The notes under the pieces were generated by a model that saw nothing but the letters and a program-made list of their open reading frames with translations, had not been told where the DNA came from and did not search any database. A program made the position numbers and the translations under genes. From Lederbergia lenta NBRC 16444 (GTDB taxonomy: Bacteria > Bacillota > Bacilli > Bacillales > Bacillaceae_C), in assembly GCF_001591545.1 (NCBI RefSeq), contig NZ_BCVC01000001.1, forward strand, positions 434,001 through 498,000: a DNA stretch of 64,000 nucleotides, written 5' to 3'. Below are positions 42,618 to 50,725 of the stretch, piece by piece (the first letter of the stretch is position 1; every line of letters starts with the position of its first letter).

Positions 42618-44075
42618 GTGGAGAATTATACTAATTTAAATAAACAATATATTTCTGGTATATGGAGAGAAGGTAATGGTAAAAGTCTATATCAAAATAT
42701 AAATCCTTATAACCAAGAAATCATTACAGACATTCAAATGGCTAGCCAGCAAGATATAGACGAAGCATATGAAGCTTCAAAAAAAGTGCAGAAAGATTGG
42801 GAAAAAGTTAATGCGTTTGAAAAATCCGAAATAATGGAAAAGGCTGTTGAAATTATTAAGAAACGACGGGAAGAAGTAGTTGAATTACTTATGCTTGAAG
42901 GAGGCTCATCTTTTATAAAAGCGAATGTAGAAGTGGACTTTTGTATTTCAATCATAAGAGAGGCTGCTAGTTTTCCTATGAGAATGGGCGGGGAAATGGT
43001 TCCATCCCTTGTTCCCGGTAAAGAAAATCGTTTATTTCGTAAGCCTTTAGGTGTATTGGGTGTTATTAGTCCATTCAACTTTCCGATGTATTTATCCATG
43101 CGTTCTGTAGCGCCAGCCTTAGCGGCGGGAAACGGAGTTGTATTGAAGCCGGATGAGCAAACAGCTATGGCAGGGGGCACCATAATAGCTAAGATTTTTG
43201 AGGAGGCAGGATTGCCACAGGGTTTATTAAATGTTGTCATACCGTCTATTGAGGAGGTAGGTGATGGGTTTGTTGATCACCCTATTCCTCAGATGATATC
43301 TTTCACTGGATCCACGCCTGTAGGCAAACATATTGGGGCATTATGCGGAAAGAATGTAAAAAAAGTTGCATTGGAACTTGGTGGAAATAATCCACTGATT
43401 GTACTTGAAGATGCAGATCTTGAAAAAGCTGTAAACTCGGCGATATTTGGAAAGTTTATGCATAACGGACAAATATGTATGGCAATTAATCGCATTATTG
43501 TCCATGAGAAGATTCACGATGAGTTTTTAGAAAAATTTATAAAAGCGGCAAAAGAAATTCCTGTAGGTGACCCTTTTAACAAGAAAAATATGATCGGACC
43601 GCTTATTAATCGAGAGGCCGTGGAAAGAATTCTTAAAGAAATTGAAAAAGCAAAACAACAAGGAGCGAAAATGGTACTTGAGGGGAAAGTAGAAGGCAAT
43701 GTGATGCATCCTACTATCCTTACGTCAGATACTAACGAGGTGTCTACTTCCAAAAATGAAATGTTCGGCCCGGTCGTTACAGTAATTCCTTTTAAAACGG
43801 AAGAGGAAGCCATTGAAATAGCCAATGATACACAGTATGGATTAAGCGGTGCTATCCATGCAGGCTCAATCGAAAAAGGGGTTCAACTAGGCCTTCAGTT
43901 AGAAACAGGCATGGTGCATGTGAATGACCAAAGCGTAAATGATGAACCGCTAATTGCCTTCGGAGGAGAGAAACAATCTGGAGTAGGGAGATTCGGAGGG
44001 AGATGGTCATTGGATGAGTTTACCACATACCAATGGATATCCACTCAAGATGTAGCACGAGAATATCCATTCTAA
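42618..44075 (+). CDS. Aldehyde dehydrogenase (YfmT/vanillin-dehydrogenase-like)
   Basis: NAD(P)-dependent aldehyde dehydrogenase of 485 aa. Cofactor segment SPFNFPMYLSMRSVAPALAA, Rossmann region SFTGSTPVGKHIG, catalytic Glu E253 in LELGGNNP and nucleophile C287 in HNGQICMA. Length and overall sequence fit B. subtilis YfmT, a vanillin/aromatic aldehyde dehydrogenase, but substrate cannot be assigned with certainty. GTG start at 42618 with AGGAGGG. Monogenic, ending in a terminator. Confidence 0.87.
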   Translation: MENYTNLNKQYISGIWREGNGKSLYQNINPYNQEIITDIQMASQQDIDEAYEASKKVQKDWEKVNAFEKSEIMEKAVEIIKKRREEVVELLMLEGGSSFIKANVEVDFCISIIREAASFPMRMGGEMVPSLVPGKENRLFRKPLGVLGVISPFNFPMYLSMRSVAPALAAGNGVVLKPDEQTAMAGGTIIAKIFEEAGLPQGLLNVVIPSIEEVGDGFVDHPIPQMISFTGSTPVGKHIGALCGKNVKKVALELGGNNPLIVLEDADLEKAVNSAIFGKFMHNGQICMAINRIIVHEKIHDEFLEKFIKAAKEIPVGDPFNKKNMIGPLINREAVERILKEIEKAKQQGAKMVLEGKVEGNVMHPTILTSDTNEVSTSKNEMFGPVVTVIPFKTEEEAIEIANDTQYGLSGAIHAGSIEKGVQLGLQLETGMVHVNDQSVNDEPLIAFGGEKQSGVGRFGGRWSLDEFTTYQWISTQDVAREYPF

Positions 44076-44098
44076 CATAGAGGATAGTCATGGGGAAG

Positions 44099-44140
44099 CT
44101 GACGAAGTGATTGTAATTTACTTCGTTAGTTTTTATTTTA
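44099..44140 (+). terminator. Terminator after the aldehyde dehydrogenase gene
   Basis: Stem CTGACGAAGT / ACTTCGTTAG with one mismatch, then T-rich run. Confidence 0.8.
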
Positions 44141-44257
44141 AGGTACTGCAATTAATGAAAAAGGGCAAAGAACGAAATTAGAAGAGGGAGAAGGGTATTA
44201 TAGGAGGAAGGGGATCGGTATAGGACTAGGCAATTTGAAATAATTTTATATGTATAC

Positions 44258-44291
44258 AAACAAAAGGACTAATATCGCTTCAGTCCTTTTG
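44258..44291 (-). terminator. Terminator of the YhcN-like lipoprotein gene
   Basis: Perfect stem AAAAGGACT / AGTCCTTTT; on the minus strand TTTTGTTTG follows. Confidence 0.8.
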
Positions 44292-44331
44292 TCTTGCTGT
44301 TAAGATTAATTTGTCATACTCTGTTGATGTA

Positions 44332-44895
44332 CTATCGAGCTCGGTTTGGGAAAATGTTTTCGACTGTTTCTGTAAATTCTTCAAAGAACCCACTTATCGG
44401 ATGCCCGGCTTGAATATCATTTCGATAACCTTCCATACGGGAGTAGAAGTCCGGATTTTCGGAAATGTAAATATGCTCGATATTTTTATCAGCAGCTCTA
44501 ACTTTGTGATCAATTTTCTTTTCCACATCTTTAGTTAAATCATTATTTGTGTCAATCAATCTCACGGCAACGTATGCATTTCGGTCAGTGACGAGTACGT
44601 GAGCTTTTTCCACTTCTTTGAGATCAGCTACTCGGTCAGCCACATTTTCTGCTACATCAATTTTTCTATTGTTGTCACGGTTATTATTATTCATCCCAAC
44701 TCGGTTGTTATCTGAGACATTACGGTTGTTGTCCATAAAGTCTCTAGTCGTACTATCATTATTCGGTGTGTAACGAACACCAAGTGGCTCATTGTCGTTG
44801 TTTGTAAAATTGTCATTGTTATTACCATTTGTTCCACAGCCCATGAGCATGACAGAAATCAACCCAACACAAAGAATCGGTTTTACAACATTCAT
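44332..44895 (-). CDS. YhcN/YlaJ-family sporulation lipoprotein
   Basis: Lipoprotein of 187 aa: signal peptide with lipobox VMLMGC (Cys20), then an Asn/Asp-rich low-complexity linker (about residues 22-75), then the YhcN/YlaJ domain (VADRVADLKEVEKAHVLVTDRNAYVAVRL). Relatives are found in the inner forespore membrane and affect spore germination. This is independent support for a spore-former. Good AAAGGAGG site before the ATG at 44895. The Asn-rich linker is unusual in base composition (AAT repeats) but common in this family. Confidence 0.87.
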   Translation of the reverse strand: MNVVKPILCVGLISVMLMGCGTNGNNNDNFTNNDNEPLGVRYTPNNDSTTRDFMDNNRNVSDNNRVGMNNNNRDNNRKIDVAENVADRVADLKEVEKAHVLVTDRNAYVAVRLIDTNNDLTKDVEKKIDHKVRAADKNIEHIYISENPDFYSRMEGYRNDIQAGHPISGFFEEFTETVENIFPNRAR

Positions 44896-45035
44896 TTTTT
44901 TTCCTCCTTTTTAAATCGTGGTTCTCAATTAATGTTCCAAATGGCTCAATTATTATGCTTCGATTTTTGATATAATAGGCTAATGCCAACAATTACAGTT
45001 TTTGTTGCAAAGTTGAAATGAAAGAAAGAGTGATA

Positions 45036-47732
45036 ATGATGAATTGGTTTAAAAAAATTATTTCAAAAATAAATTTAGATGATATAGAAGAGGAAGAAAA
45101 ACGAGCACCAGAACAAGAAAGAATACAAACGGATAAAGTTGAAATAAAGACCCGGATGACATATGAGTATCCAAAGGGACCGTTCCGTTTTCCGCTTATT
45201 CCGAATGAACATGAGAGAAGACCAAGGGGAAAAATTGTAAGTGATAAGACTGTAACTGATATGAAAGAGATTCCGGTGAAACAGCGATCAAAAATTAAGC
45301 GAGAACATACATATGTGCAACGTGAAAAAACGGAAAAAGTTAATCAAAAAATAGAACCTCAAATGAAACAACCATTTAAGCCGGCTGTCATCCCATCGCC
45401 TGTTCACGGCTTTAAGCGGCCTGAAAGGATATCTAATGAAAGTATAGAAGTAAACAAGCAAATACACTTGGATGATCAACGTGTAGAAAAGTTGGAACCA
45501 GTGGTAAAAGATGGAGAAAATGAATGGATACATGAAGATCTCAATAATACTGAAATTGCTTCAAAGTCAGCTGGCGATTTGGAAAAAAGCGACAAACAGG
45601 AAATTACATTTGAAAATAACGTAGCTTTCGATAACCCCACACCTATTGAAGCAATAAACGATTCTGATGAATATGTACTTGAAGAGGACAGTAAAGAATC
45701 AGAAGACATGATTGAGCAAAAAGTAGCAGTCGAAGAACCACCACAATGGGATGAATTAGCTTCTAACTTAAAGGTAGAAAATTCACTAGAAAAAAATAAG
45801 GCAGAAGAAAACAACGAAGAAATGAAATTTATGAATATGCACGAGTATAATACCAATATTGAAAATCCCGCAAACAAGGAAGAACTCCATCCTGACTCAA
45901 TCATTATTAGTGAAGAAAACCTGTTGGAAGAAAGCGGGAACGACGAGATTGATTTGATAGATGAAACTGAGATTAATGATGAAGAAAATCTTGCAGAAAA
46001 GGTGAATGAGATTGTTCATCATAGCGAGGTTGCAGCGGTTATCGATAACCCAGTTCATGAAGCAAAAGCAATGTCGGAAAAGATGGTTGATGAAATAGAA
46101 GTTGAAGTTGAAAATGAAACTACACAACAAAATTCTTCACAAGATAAAAAAGAAAATTCGCGGAAACATATTCCATTTAATGTACTTATGCTAAAAAAAG
46201 ATCGCCAAATGTTGCAAAATAAAAGTGAGGAAAACAAGGGGGAAAAAAAAGAGGCGGCAGTTCCATCAGCTGCAAAGATAGAGATATATGAAGATTCAAT
46301 AAATCAAAATATATATCAATATCCTCATTTAGACTTGCTTGAACCTCCAGTAGTAAAGACGGAAAATAAGGAATGGCTAGATGAGCAAACCGCACTACTT
46401 GATGAAACACTTATGAACTTTAATGTGAATGCGAGTGTGGTCAGAGTGAGCCAAGGTCCATCCGTTACAAGGTTTGAAGTACAACCAGATCGAGGAGTAA
46501 AAGTAAGTAAAATAAAAAACTTAACAGATGATATTAAATTAAGTATGGCGGCTAAAGATATTCGGATGGAAGCGCCAATTCCGGGGAAACGTTCAATCGG
46601 GATTGAGTTACCGAATCATGAAAGCAGACCTGTTCAGATCAGTGAAATTATTGGAGATGACACTTTTACAGGGCATAGATCTCCATTGACGGCTGCGCTA
46701 GGGCTTGATATTTCAGGTTTACCTGTAGTGACAGATTTAAGTAGGATGCCACATGGATTAATTGCTGGAGCGACAGGTTCTGGGAAAAGTGTATGTATTA
46801 ATTCAATACTTGTAAGTTTGTTATATAAAGCACGTCCTGATGAGCTTAAGCTTCTTTTGATCGATCCAAAAATGGTGGAGCTCACACCATATAATGAAAT
46901 TCCTCATCTCGTTAGCCCAGTGATTACGGATGTAAAAGCTGCTACAGCTGCATTAAAATGGGCAGTGGATGAGATGGAGCGCCGATATGAATTGTTTGCA
47001 CATGCGAGTGTTCGTGATATTACTCGATTTAATGAACTTGCAATGAAAAGTGGGAGTTATGCCGATAAGCTCCCGTTTATTGTTGTCGTGATTGATGAAT
47101 TAGCAGATCTGATGATGATGGCGCCAACAGATGTTGAGGAATCTATTTGTAGAATCGCTCAAAAAGCTAGAGCATGTGGTATTCATTTGATTATCGCAAC
47201 TCAAAGACCATCGGTTGATGTTATTACGGGCTTGATCAAAGCGAATGTGCCAGCGCGGATTGCATTTTCAGTTTCATCACAAGTTGATTCACGCACGATC
47301 ATTGATATAAGCGGAGCGGAAAAATTACTTGGTCGTGGTGATATGTTATTCCTAGATAGTGGAACTTCAAAACCAGTGCGACTGCAAGGTACGTTTGTTT
47401 CAGATGAGGAAATTGATCGGGTTATTGCACACGCACGTAGCCAAGGAAAACCAGATTATTTGTTCGAGCAGGAAGAACTATTAAAAAAGGCTCAAGTCCA
47501 AGAAGAGGAAGATGAATTGTTTCTAGAGGCATGCGAATTTGTTGTGGATCAAGGTTCAGCTTCGACATCTTTATTGCAAAGACATTTCCGCGTCGGTTAC
47601 AACCGTGCTTCCCGTCTAATGCTTATGATGGAACAACGTGGTATCATTTCAGAAGCGCGTGGAAGTAAGGCGCGTGATGTATTGATAGATGGATCGGATC
47701 TTGAGCACTATAAAGAATCTCTAGTACAATGA
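45036..47732 (+). CDS. sftA: DNA translocase SftA (FtsK/SpoIIIE family, YtpS)
   Basis: Soluble FtsK-type DNA pump of 898 aa that clears chromosome ends from the closing division septum. Residues 1 to about 440 are a long charged, mostly disordered linker without membrane helices, which sets SftA apart from SpoIIIE. The motor follows: Walker A GATGSGKS (578-585), Walker B VVVIDELADL, and QKARACGIHLIIATQRP. The C-terminal winged-helix gamma domain (QGSASTSLLQRHFRVGYNRA) reads polar DNA motifs. Start ATG pair at 45036/45039; the ATG at 45018 lacks a ribosome-binding site. It precedes murC, as ytpS does in B. subtilis. Confidence 0.92.
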   Translation: MMNWFKKIISKINLDDIEEEEKRAPEQERIQTDKVEIKTRMTYEYPKGPFRFPLIPNEHERRPRGKIVSDKTVTDMKEIPVKQRSKIKREHTYVQREKTEKVNQKIEPQMKQPFKPAVIPSPVHGFKRPERISNESIEVNKQIHLDDQRVEKLEPVVKDGENEWIHEDLNNTEIASKSAGDLEKSDKQEITFENNVAFDNPTPIEAINDSDEYVLEEDSKESEDMIEQKVAVEEPPQWDELASNLKVENSLEKNKAEENNEEMKFMNMHEYNTNIENPANKEELHPDSIIISEENLLEESGNDEIDLIDETEINDEENLAEKVNEIVHHSEVAAVIDNPVHEAKAMSEKMVDEIEVEVENETTQQNSSQDKKENSRKHIPFNVLMLKKDRQMLQNKSEENKGEKKEAAVPSAAKIEIYEDSINQNIYQYPHLDLLEPPVVKTENKEWLDEQTALLDETLMNFNVNASVVRVSQGPSVTRFEVQPDRGVKVSKIKNLTDDIKLSMAAKDIRMEAPIPGKRSIGIELPNHESRPVQISEIIGDDTFTGHRSPLTAALGLDISGLPVVTDLSRMPHGLIAGATGSGKSVCINSILVSLLYKARPDELKLLLIDPKMVELTPYNEIPHLVSPVITDVKAATAALKWAVDEMERRYELFAHASVRDITRFNELAMKSGSYADKLPFIVVVIDELADLMMMAPTDVEESICRIAQKARACGIHLIIATQRPSVDVITGLIKANVPARIAFSVSSQVDSRTIIDISGAEKLLGRGDMLFLDSGTSKPVRLQGTFVSDEEIDRVIAHARSQGKPDYLFEQEELLKKAQVQEEEDELFLEACEFVVDQGSASTSLLQRHFRVGYNRASRLMLMMEQRGIISEARGSKARDVLIDGSDLEHYKESLVQ

Positions 47733-48048
47733 GCCAAAAAGTGTTATTCTATTTTGGGCTAGTTGAAATTTTTAAAAGAAGATATTTGGTTTAATGTCTA
47801 ATTTGAAAACTTAGACTTATAGGAAAGCTGAAATAGTCAATTGGTGATTAGTCAAGAGATTCGAAAAATGTTATAATGACTAAATATAAAAAAACTATCT
47901 GTGAAAGAATTCATGTTTCGTTGACATATAAAGCGTTTCGTTGCTTATACTAATTAATACTGTTATAAGCGCTCAGCAAGTGAATTGAGCAAAGCTTCGT
48001 TGACATACATATAATAAAAGCAGATAGAAGATTGCTGGAGGTTCAACT
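47733..48048 (+). promoter_or_regulatory. Intergenic region and promoters upstream of murC
   Basis: 316 bp. An imperfect AGCC..AAAA/TTTT..GGCT hairpin at 47732-47760 may end sftA. TAGTCA-N17-TATAAT at 47849-47877 is a plausible SigA promoter. Two exact copies of TTCGTTGACATA (47917-47928 and 47996-48007), each including a perfect -35-like TTGACA, and a partial copy at about 47935-47942 lie beyond. GGAGG precedes the murC ATG. Confidence 0.5.
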
Positions 48049-49368
48049 ATGACTGTGTACCATTTCGTAGGTATAAAAGGCTCGGGGATGAGCGCACTTG
48101 CACAAATCCTTCACGATATGGGTTATAAAGTGCAGGGTTCTGATGTGGGAAAGTATTTTTTTACCCAACAGGCTCTGGAAGATTCTAATATAAGCATATT
48201 GCCATTTCAAAGAGATAATATTAAACCGGGGATGACTGTCATTGCTGGTAATGCATTTCCCGATACACATGAAGAAATAGAAGAAGCGATAAAACTAGGT
48301 ATCCCAGTTGTGAGGTATCATGCATTTTTAGGTGATTTCGCGAATAAGTTTATTAGCATTGCTGTGACAGGGTCCCATGGAAAAACATCGACGACAGGCC
48401 TACTTTCTCATGTTATGGAGGGAGCGAAGCCTACTTCATTCTTAATTGGGGATGGAACGGGGAAAGGTGATAAAGATGCGCAGTGTTTTGTGTTTGAAGC
48501 ATGTGAGTATCGCCGTCATTTTCTTTCGTATTATCCCGATTACGCCATTATGACAAATATTGACTTTGACCATCCAGACTATTTTGCGAATGTGGATGAT
48601 GTTTTTGGGGCATTTCAACAAATGGCGATGCAAGTGAAAAAAGCGATCGTTGCATACGGAGATGACGAGCAGCTGCAAAAAATACGTGCGGATGTTCCGG
48701 TTCTATTTTATGGTTTTAATGAAGGAAACGATTTTCAAGCACGTAACATAGTGAAAGCTACAACTGGAACGACATTTGATGTGTATGTTAGAAATAACTT
48801 TTACGCTACATTTGAAATTCCAACATATGGGGATCACAATATTTTAAATGCATTGTCGGTTATTGCGATTTGTCATTATGAAGAAATTGATGCTTCTGTT
48901 ATTCAAGCGCAATTGCAAACATTTGAAGGGGTAAAACGACGCTTTACTGAAAAAGAAATCGGCAATCAAATTCTTGTAGACGATTATGCACATCACCCTG
49001 TTGAGATCCAAGCAACAATTAGTGCTGCAAGACAAAAATATCCCGATAAACCAATTATTGCCGTTTTTCAGCCGCATACTTTTACAAGGACCCAAACCTT
49101 TTTGCAAGAATTTGGAGAGAGTTTAGGAGAAGCAGATCAAGTTTATTTATGTGAAATATTTGGTTCTGCGCGAGAAAATCATGGGAAACTATCCATTGAA
49201 GATTTACAAGAAAAAATTGAAGGTGCGGAAATATTATACGAAGACAATACTGCTCCTCTATTGAAACTACATGATTCAGTCCTGATATTTATGGGGGCGG
49301 GAGATATCCAAAAGTTTCAATCTGCGTACGAGAGCTTATTGTTACAGCAATTGAAGAAAGCACAATAA
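48049..49368 (+). CDS. murC: UDP-N-acetylmuramate-L-alanine ligase MurC
   Basis: Essential cytoplasmic ligase of 439 aa that adds L-alanine to UDP-MurNAc, the first amino acid of the peptidoglycan stem. N-terminal UDP-binding domain [20 protein letters not shown], central ATPase domain with [10 protein letters not shown], and the C-terminal domain with [10 protein letters not shown]. Mur-ligase metal/substrate residues are present in [10 protein letters not shown] and [10 protein letters not shown]. Position after sftA as in B. subtilis. Ribosome-binding site CTGGAGG. Confidence 0.94.
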   Translation: MTVYHFVGIKGSGMSALAQILHDMGYKVQGSDVGKYFFTQQALEDSNISILPFQRDNIKPGMTVIAGNAFPDTHEEIEEAIKLGIPVVRYHAFLGDFANKFISIAVTGSHGKTSTTGLLSHVMEGAKPTSFLIGDGTGKGDKDAQCFVFEACEYRRHFLSYYPDYAIMTNIDFDHPDYFANVDDVFGAFQQMAMQVKKAIVAYGDDEQLQKIRADVPVLFYGFNEGNDFQARNIVKATTGTTFDVYVRNNFYATFEIPTYGDHNILNALSVIAICHYEEIDASVIQAQLQTFEGVKRRFTEKEIGNQILVDDYAHHPVEIQATISAARQKYPDKPIIAVFQPHTFTRTQTFLQEFGESLGEADQVYLCEIFGSARENHGKLSIEDLQEKIEGAEILYEDNTAPLLKLHDSVLIFMGAGDIQKFQSAYESLLLQQLKKAQ

Positions 49369-49396
49369 AAAGCTGCCATTCGGCAGTTTTTTATTT
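49367..49396 (+). terminator. Terminator after murC
   Basis: Stem CTGCC / GGCAG extended by AAAAA/TTTTT pairing, ATTC loop, T6. Confidence 0.85.
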
Positions 49397-49684
49397 GTGT
49401 TTAGCTCTAGGTGATAGCTTGATGGAACTTATAAGCCATCTTGTCTTATACTATTTGCAGGGCGGTGCGTACACATAAGGGAGGTGTTGAAACAAAACGT
49501 GGCGAACTTAGCTGTAAGCACCATTCACTTTTCGTGAAACAATATTCGATTTTAACTGATAAATTTTTCATTTAATGATAAAAATAGAAGGAGAAGTGCT
49601 ATTCAATCACGAAGTAGTTAAAAGCTGTTTATGATGTTATAAACAGGGGTATAGTTAATGCATACATAGGAGGTGCTATAGATA
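49397..49684 (+). other. Gene-free stretch between murC and ytxG
   Basis: Together with the terminator the gap is 316 bp. The only recognised signal is the SigB-type promoter at 49627-49652. AGGGAGGTG at about 49479 is a Shine-Dalgarno-like sequence without a convincing frame after it. Confidence 0.5.
49627..49652 (+). promoter_or_regulatory. SigB-type promoter of ytxGH
   Basis: GTTTAT (49627-49632), 14-nt spacer, GGGTAT (49647-49652). The -10 is the exact SigB element and the -35 has one or two changes from GTTTAA. B. subtilis ytxGHJ is part of the SigB general stress regulon. Confidence 0.75.
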
Positions 49685-50170
49685 GTGAAAATAATTCTTT
49701 ATTTAAGTGTTGCGCTTATTGCAATAGCTTTCTTAATTCTAGTCTTAGGCCTAATCAAAACTTTAAAAGCGACGGCGAAAACATTGGAAAGTGTTTCAAA
49801 GACGCTGGATGGCCTTGAGTCACAGATGCAAGGGATAACGGGAGAAACAACGATGCTTCTTCATAAAACAAATGCCCTTGCAGAAGATATCCAAGGAAAA
49901 GTAGAAAAGCTTGATACTGTTGTTCATGCTGTGCAAGATGTCGGAAATACGATTCAAGGATTGAATAATTCATTGCAAAAGGTTTCCACATCCGTTTCAT
50001 CTAGCATGGTTAGAAATCAAGACAAGGTTGCTCAGGTTGTACAATGGGCATCAGTTATGAAAGAAATGAAAGATAAGTGGTTTGGAGAAAAAGATAATAA
50101 ACGTAAAAAGAAACCACTCGAAACAGAAGTTAGTATTCATACTCAGCAATTAGAACGCGGGCGTGGATAA
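49685..50170 (+). CDS. ytxG: General stress protein YtxG (DUF948)
   Basis: Protein of 161 aa: one N-terminal membrane helix (about residues 3-24) followed by a long amphipathic, coiled-coil-like region (residues 28-115; [36 protein letters not shown]) of the DUF948 family and a basic tail. Function unknown; B. subtilis YtxG is induced by general stress. A GTG start at 49685 follows GGAGGTG. It leads the ytxG-ytxH operon behind a SigB-type promoter; ytxJ, the third gene in B. subtilis, is not present here. Confidence 0.88.
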   Translation: MKIILYLSVALIAIAFLILVLGLIKTLKATAKTLESVSKTLDGLESQMQGITGETTMLLHKTNALAEDIQGKVEKLDTVVHAVQDVGNTIQGLNNSLQKVSTSVSSSMVRNQDKVAQVVQWASVMKEMKDKWFGEKDNKRKKKPLETEVSIHTQQLERGRG

Positions 50171-50200
50171 AAATACTGAATAATATAGAGGAGGATAATT

Positions 50201-50668
50201 ATGAGTAATAGTAATAATAATTCAGGTAATTTTTTAACTGGTGTATTATTAGGTAGTCTGGTAGGTGCTGCTACTGCTTTATTAATGGCTCCGAAATCAG
50301 GTAAAGAACTCCGTGATGACATTAATGATCAAGTAGTCGCTTTAAAAGAAAAGTCTGGGGAATGGACTGAAACTGTAATGGAAAAAAGTTCGGAGCTTAC
50401 ATCCACAGCAATGGAAAAAACGGACCAATTACGTCAAGTTGCAGCCGAGAAAGGTAGTCATCTAGCGGATACAGTTAAAGATAAAGCGGATCAGTTCCGT
50501 GAAACGGCAAAAGAAACTACAGACAATCTTGCTGAAGCGACAAAAGGAAAAGCTGATGAGTGGAAAGAAACTGTGAATGAAACAACAGATCACTTAGCAG
50601 ACCAAACGCAAGAGAAAGCTGATGAAGCAAAAGTAACAGCAAAAGAAGCTGGAGCAAAAGTGAAATAA
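50201..50668 (+). CDS. ytxH: General stress protein YtxH (LEA/apolipoprotein-like repeats)
   Basis: Protein of 155 aa. A glycine-rich hydrophobic N-terminal helix (GNFLTGVLLGSLVGAATALL, about 9-28) then APKSGKELRDD, the YtxH signature, then an amphipathic helix with degenerate 11-residue-type repeats (ADTVKDKADQFRETAKETTD, repeated to the end) like LEA or apolipoprotein helices. Proteins of this sort protect membranes or proteins in desiccation and salt stress; exact role unknown. GAGGAGG before the ATG; 30 bp after ytxG. Confidence 0.88.
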   Translation: MSNSNNNSGNFLTGVLLGSLVGAATALLMAPKSGKELRDDINDQVVALKEKSGEWTETVMEKSSELTSTAMEKTDQLRQVAAEKGSHLADTVKDKADQFRETAKETTDNLAEATKGKADEWKETVNETTDHLADQTQEKADEAKVTAKEAGAKVK

Positions 50669-50678
50669 ATTTATAATA

Positions 50679-50712
50679 GAAAGGCAGCCGAAATCTCCGG
50701 CTGCCTTTCTTT
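50679..50712. terminator. Bidirectional terminator between ytxH and the FtsA-like gene
   Basis: Perfect stem GAAAGGCAGCCG / CGGCTGCCTTTC, loop AAATCTC, T-rich tail. Confidence 0.9.
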
Positions 50713-50725
50713 CGTATTTAATGTG

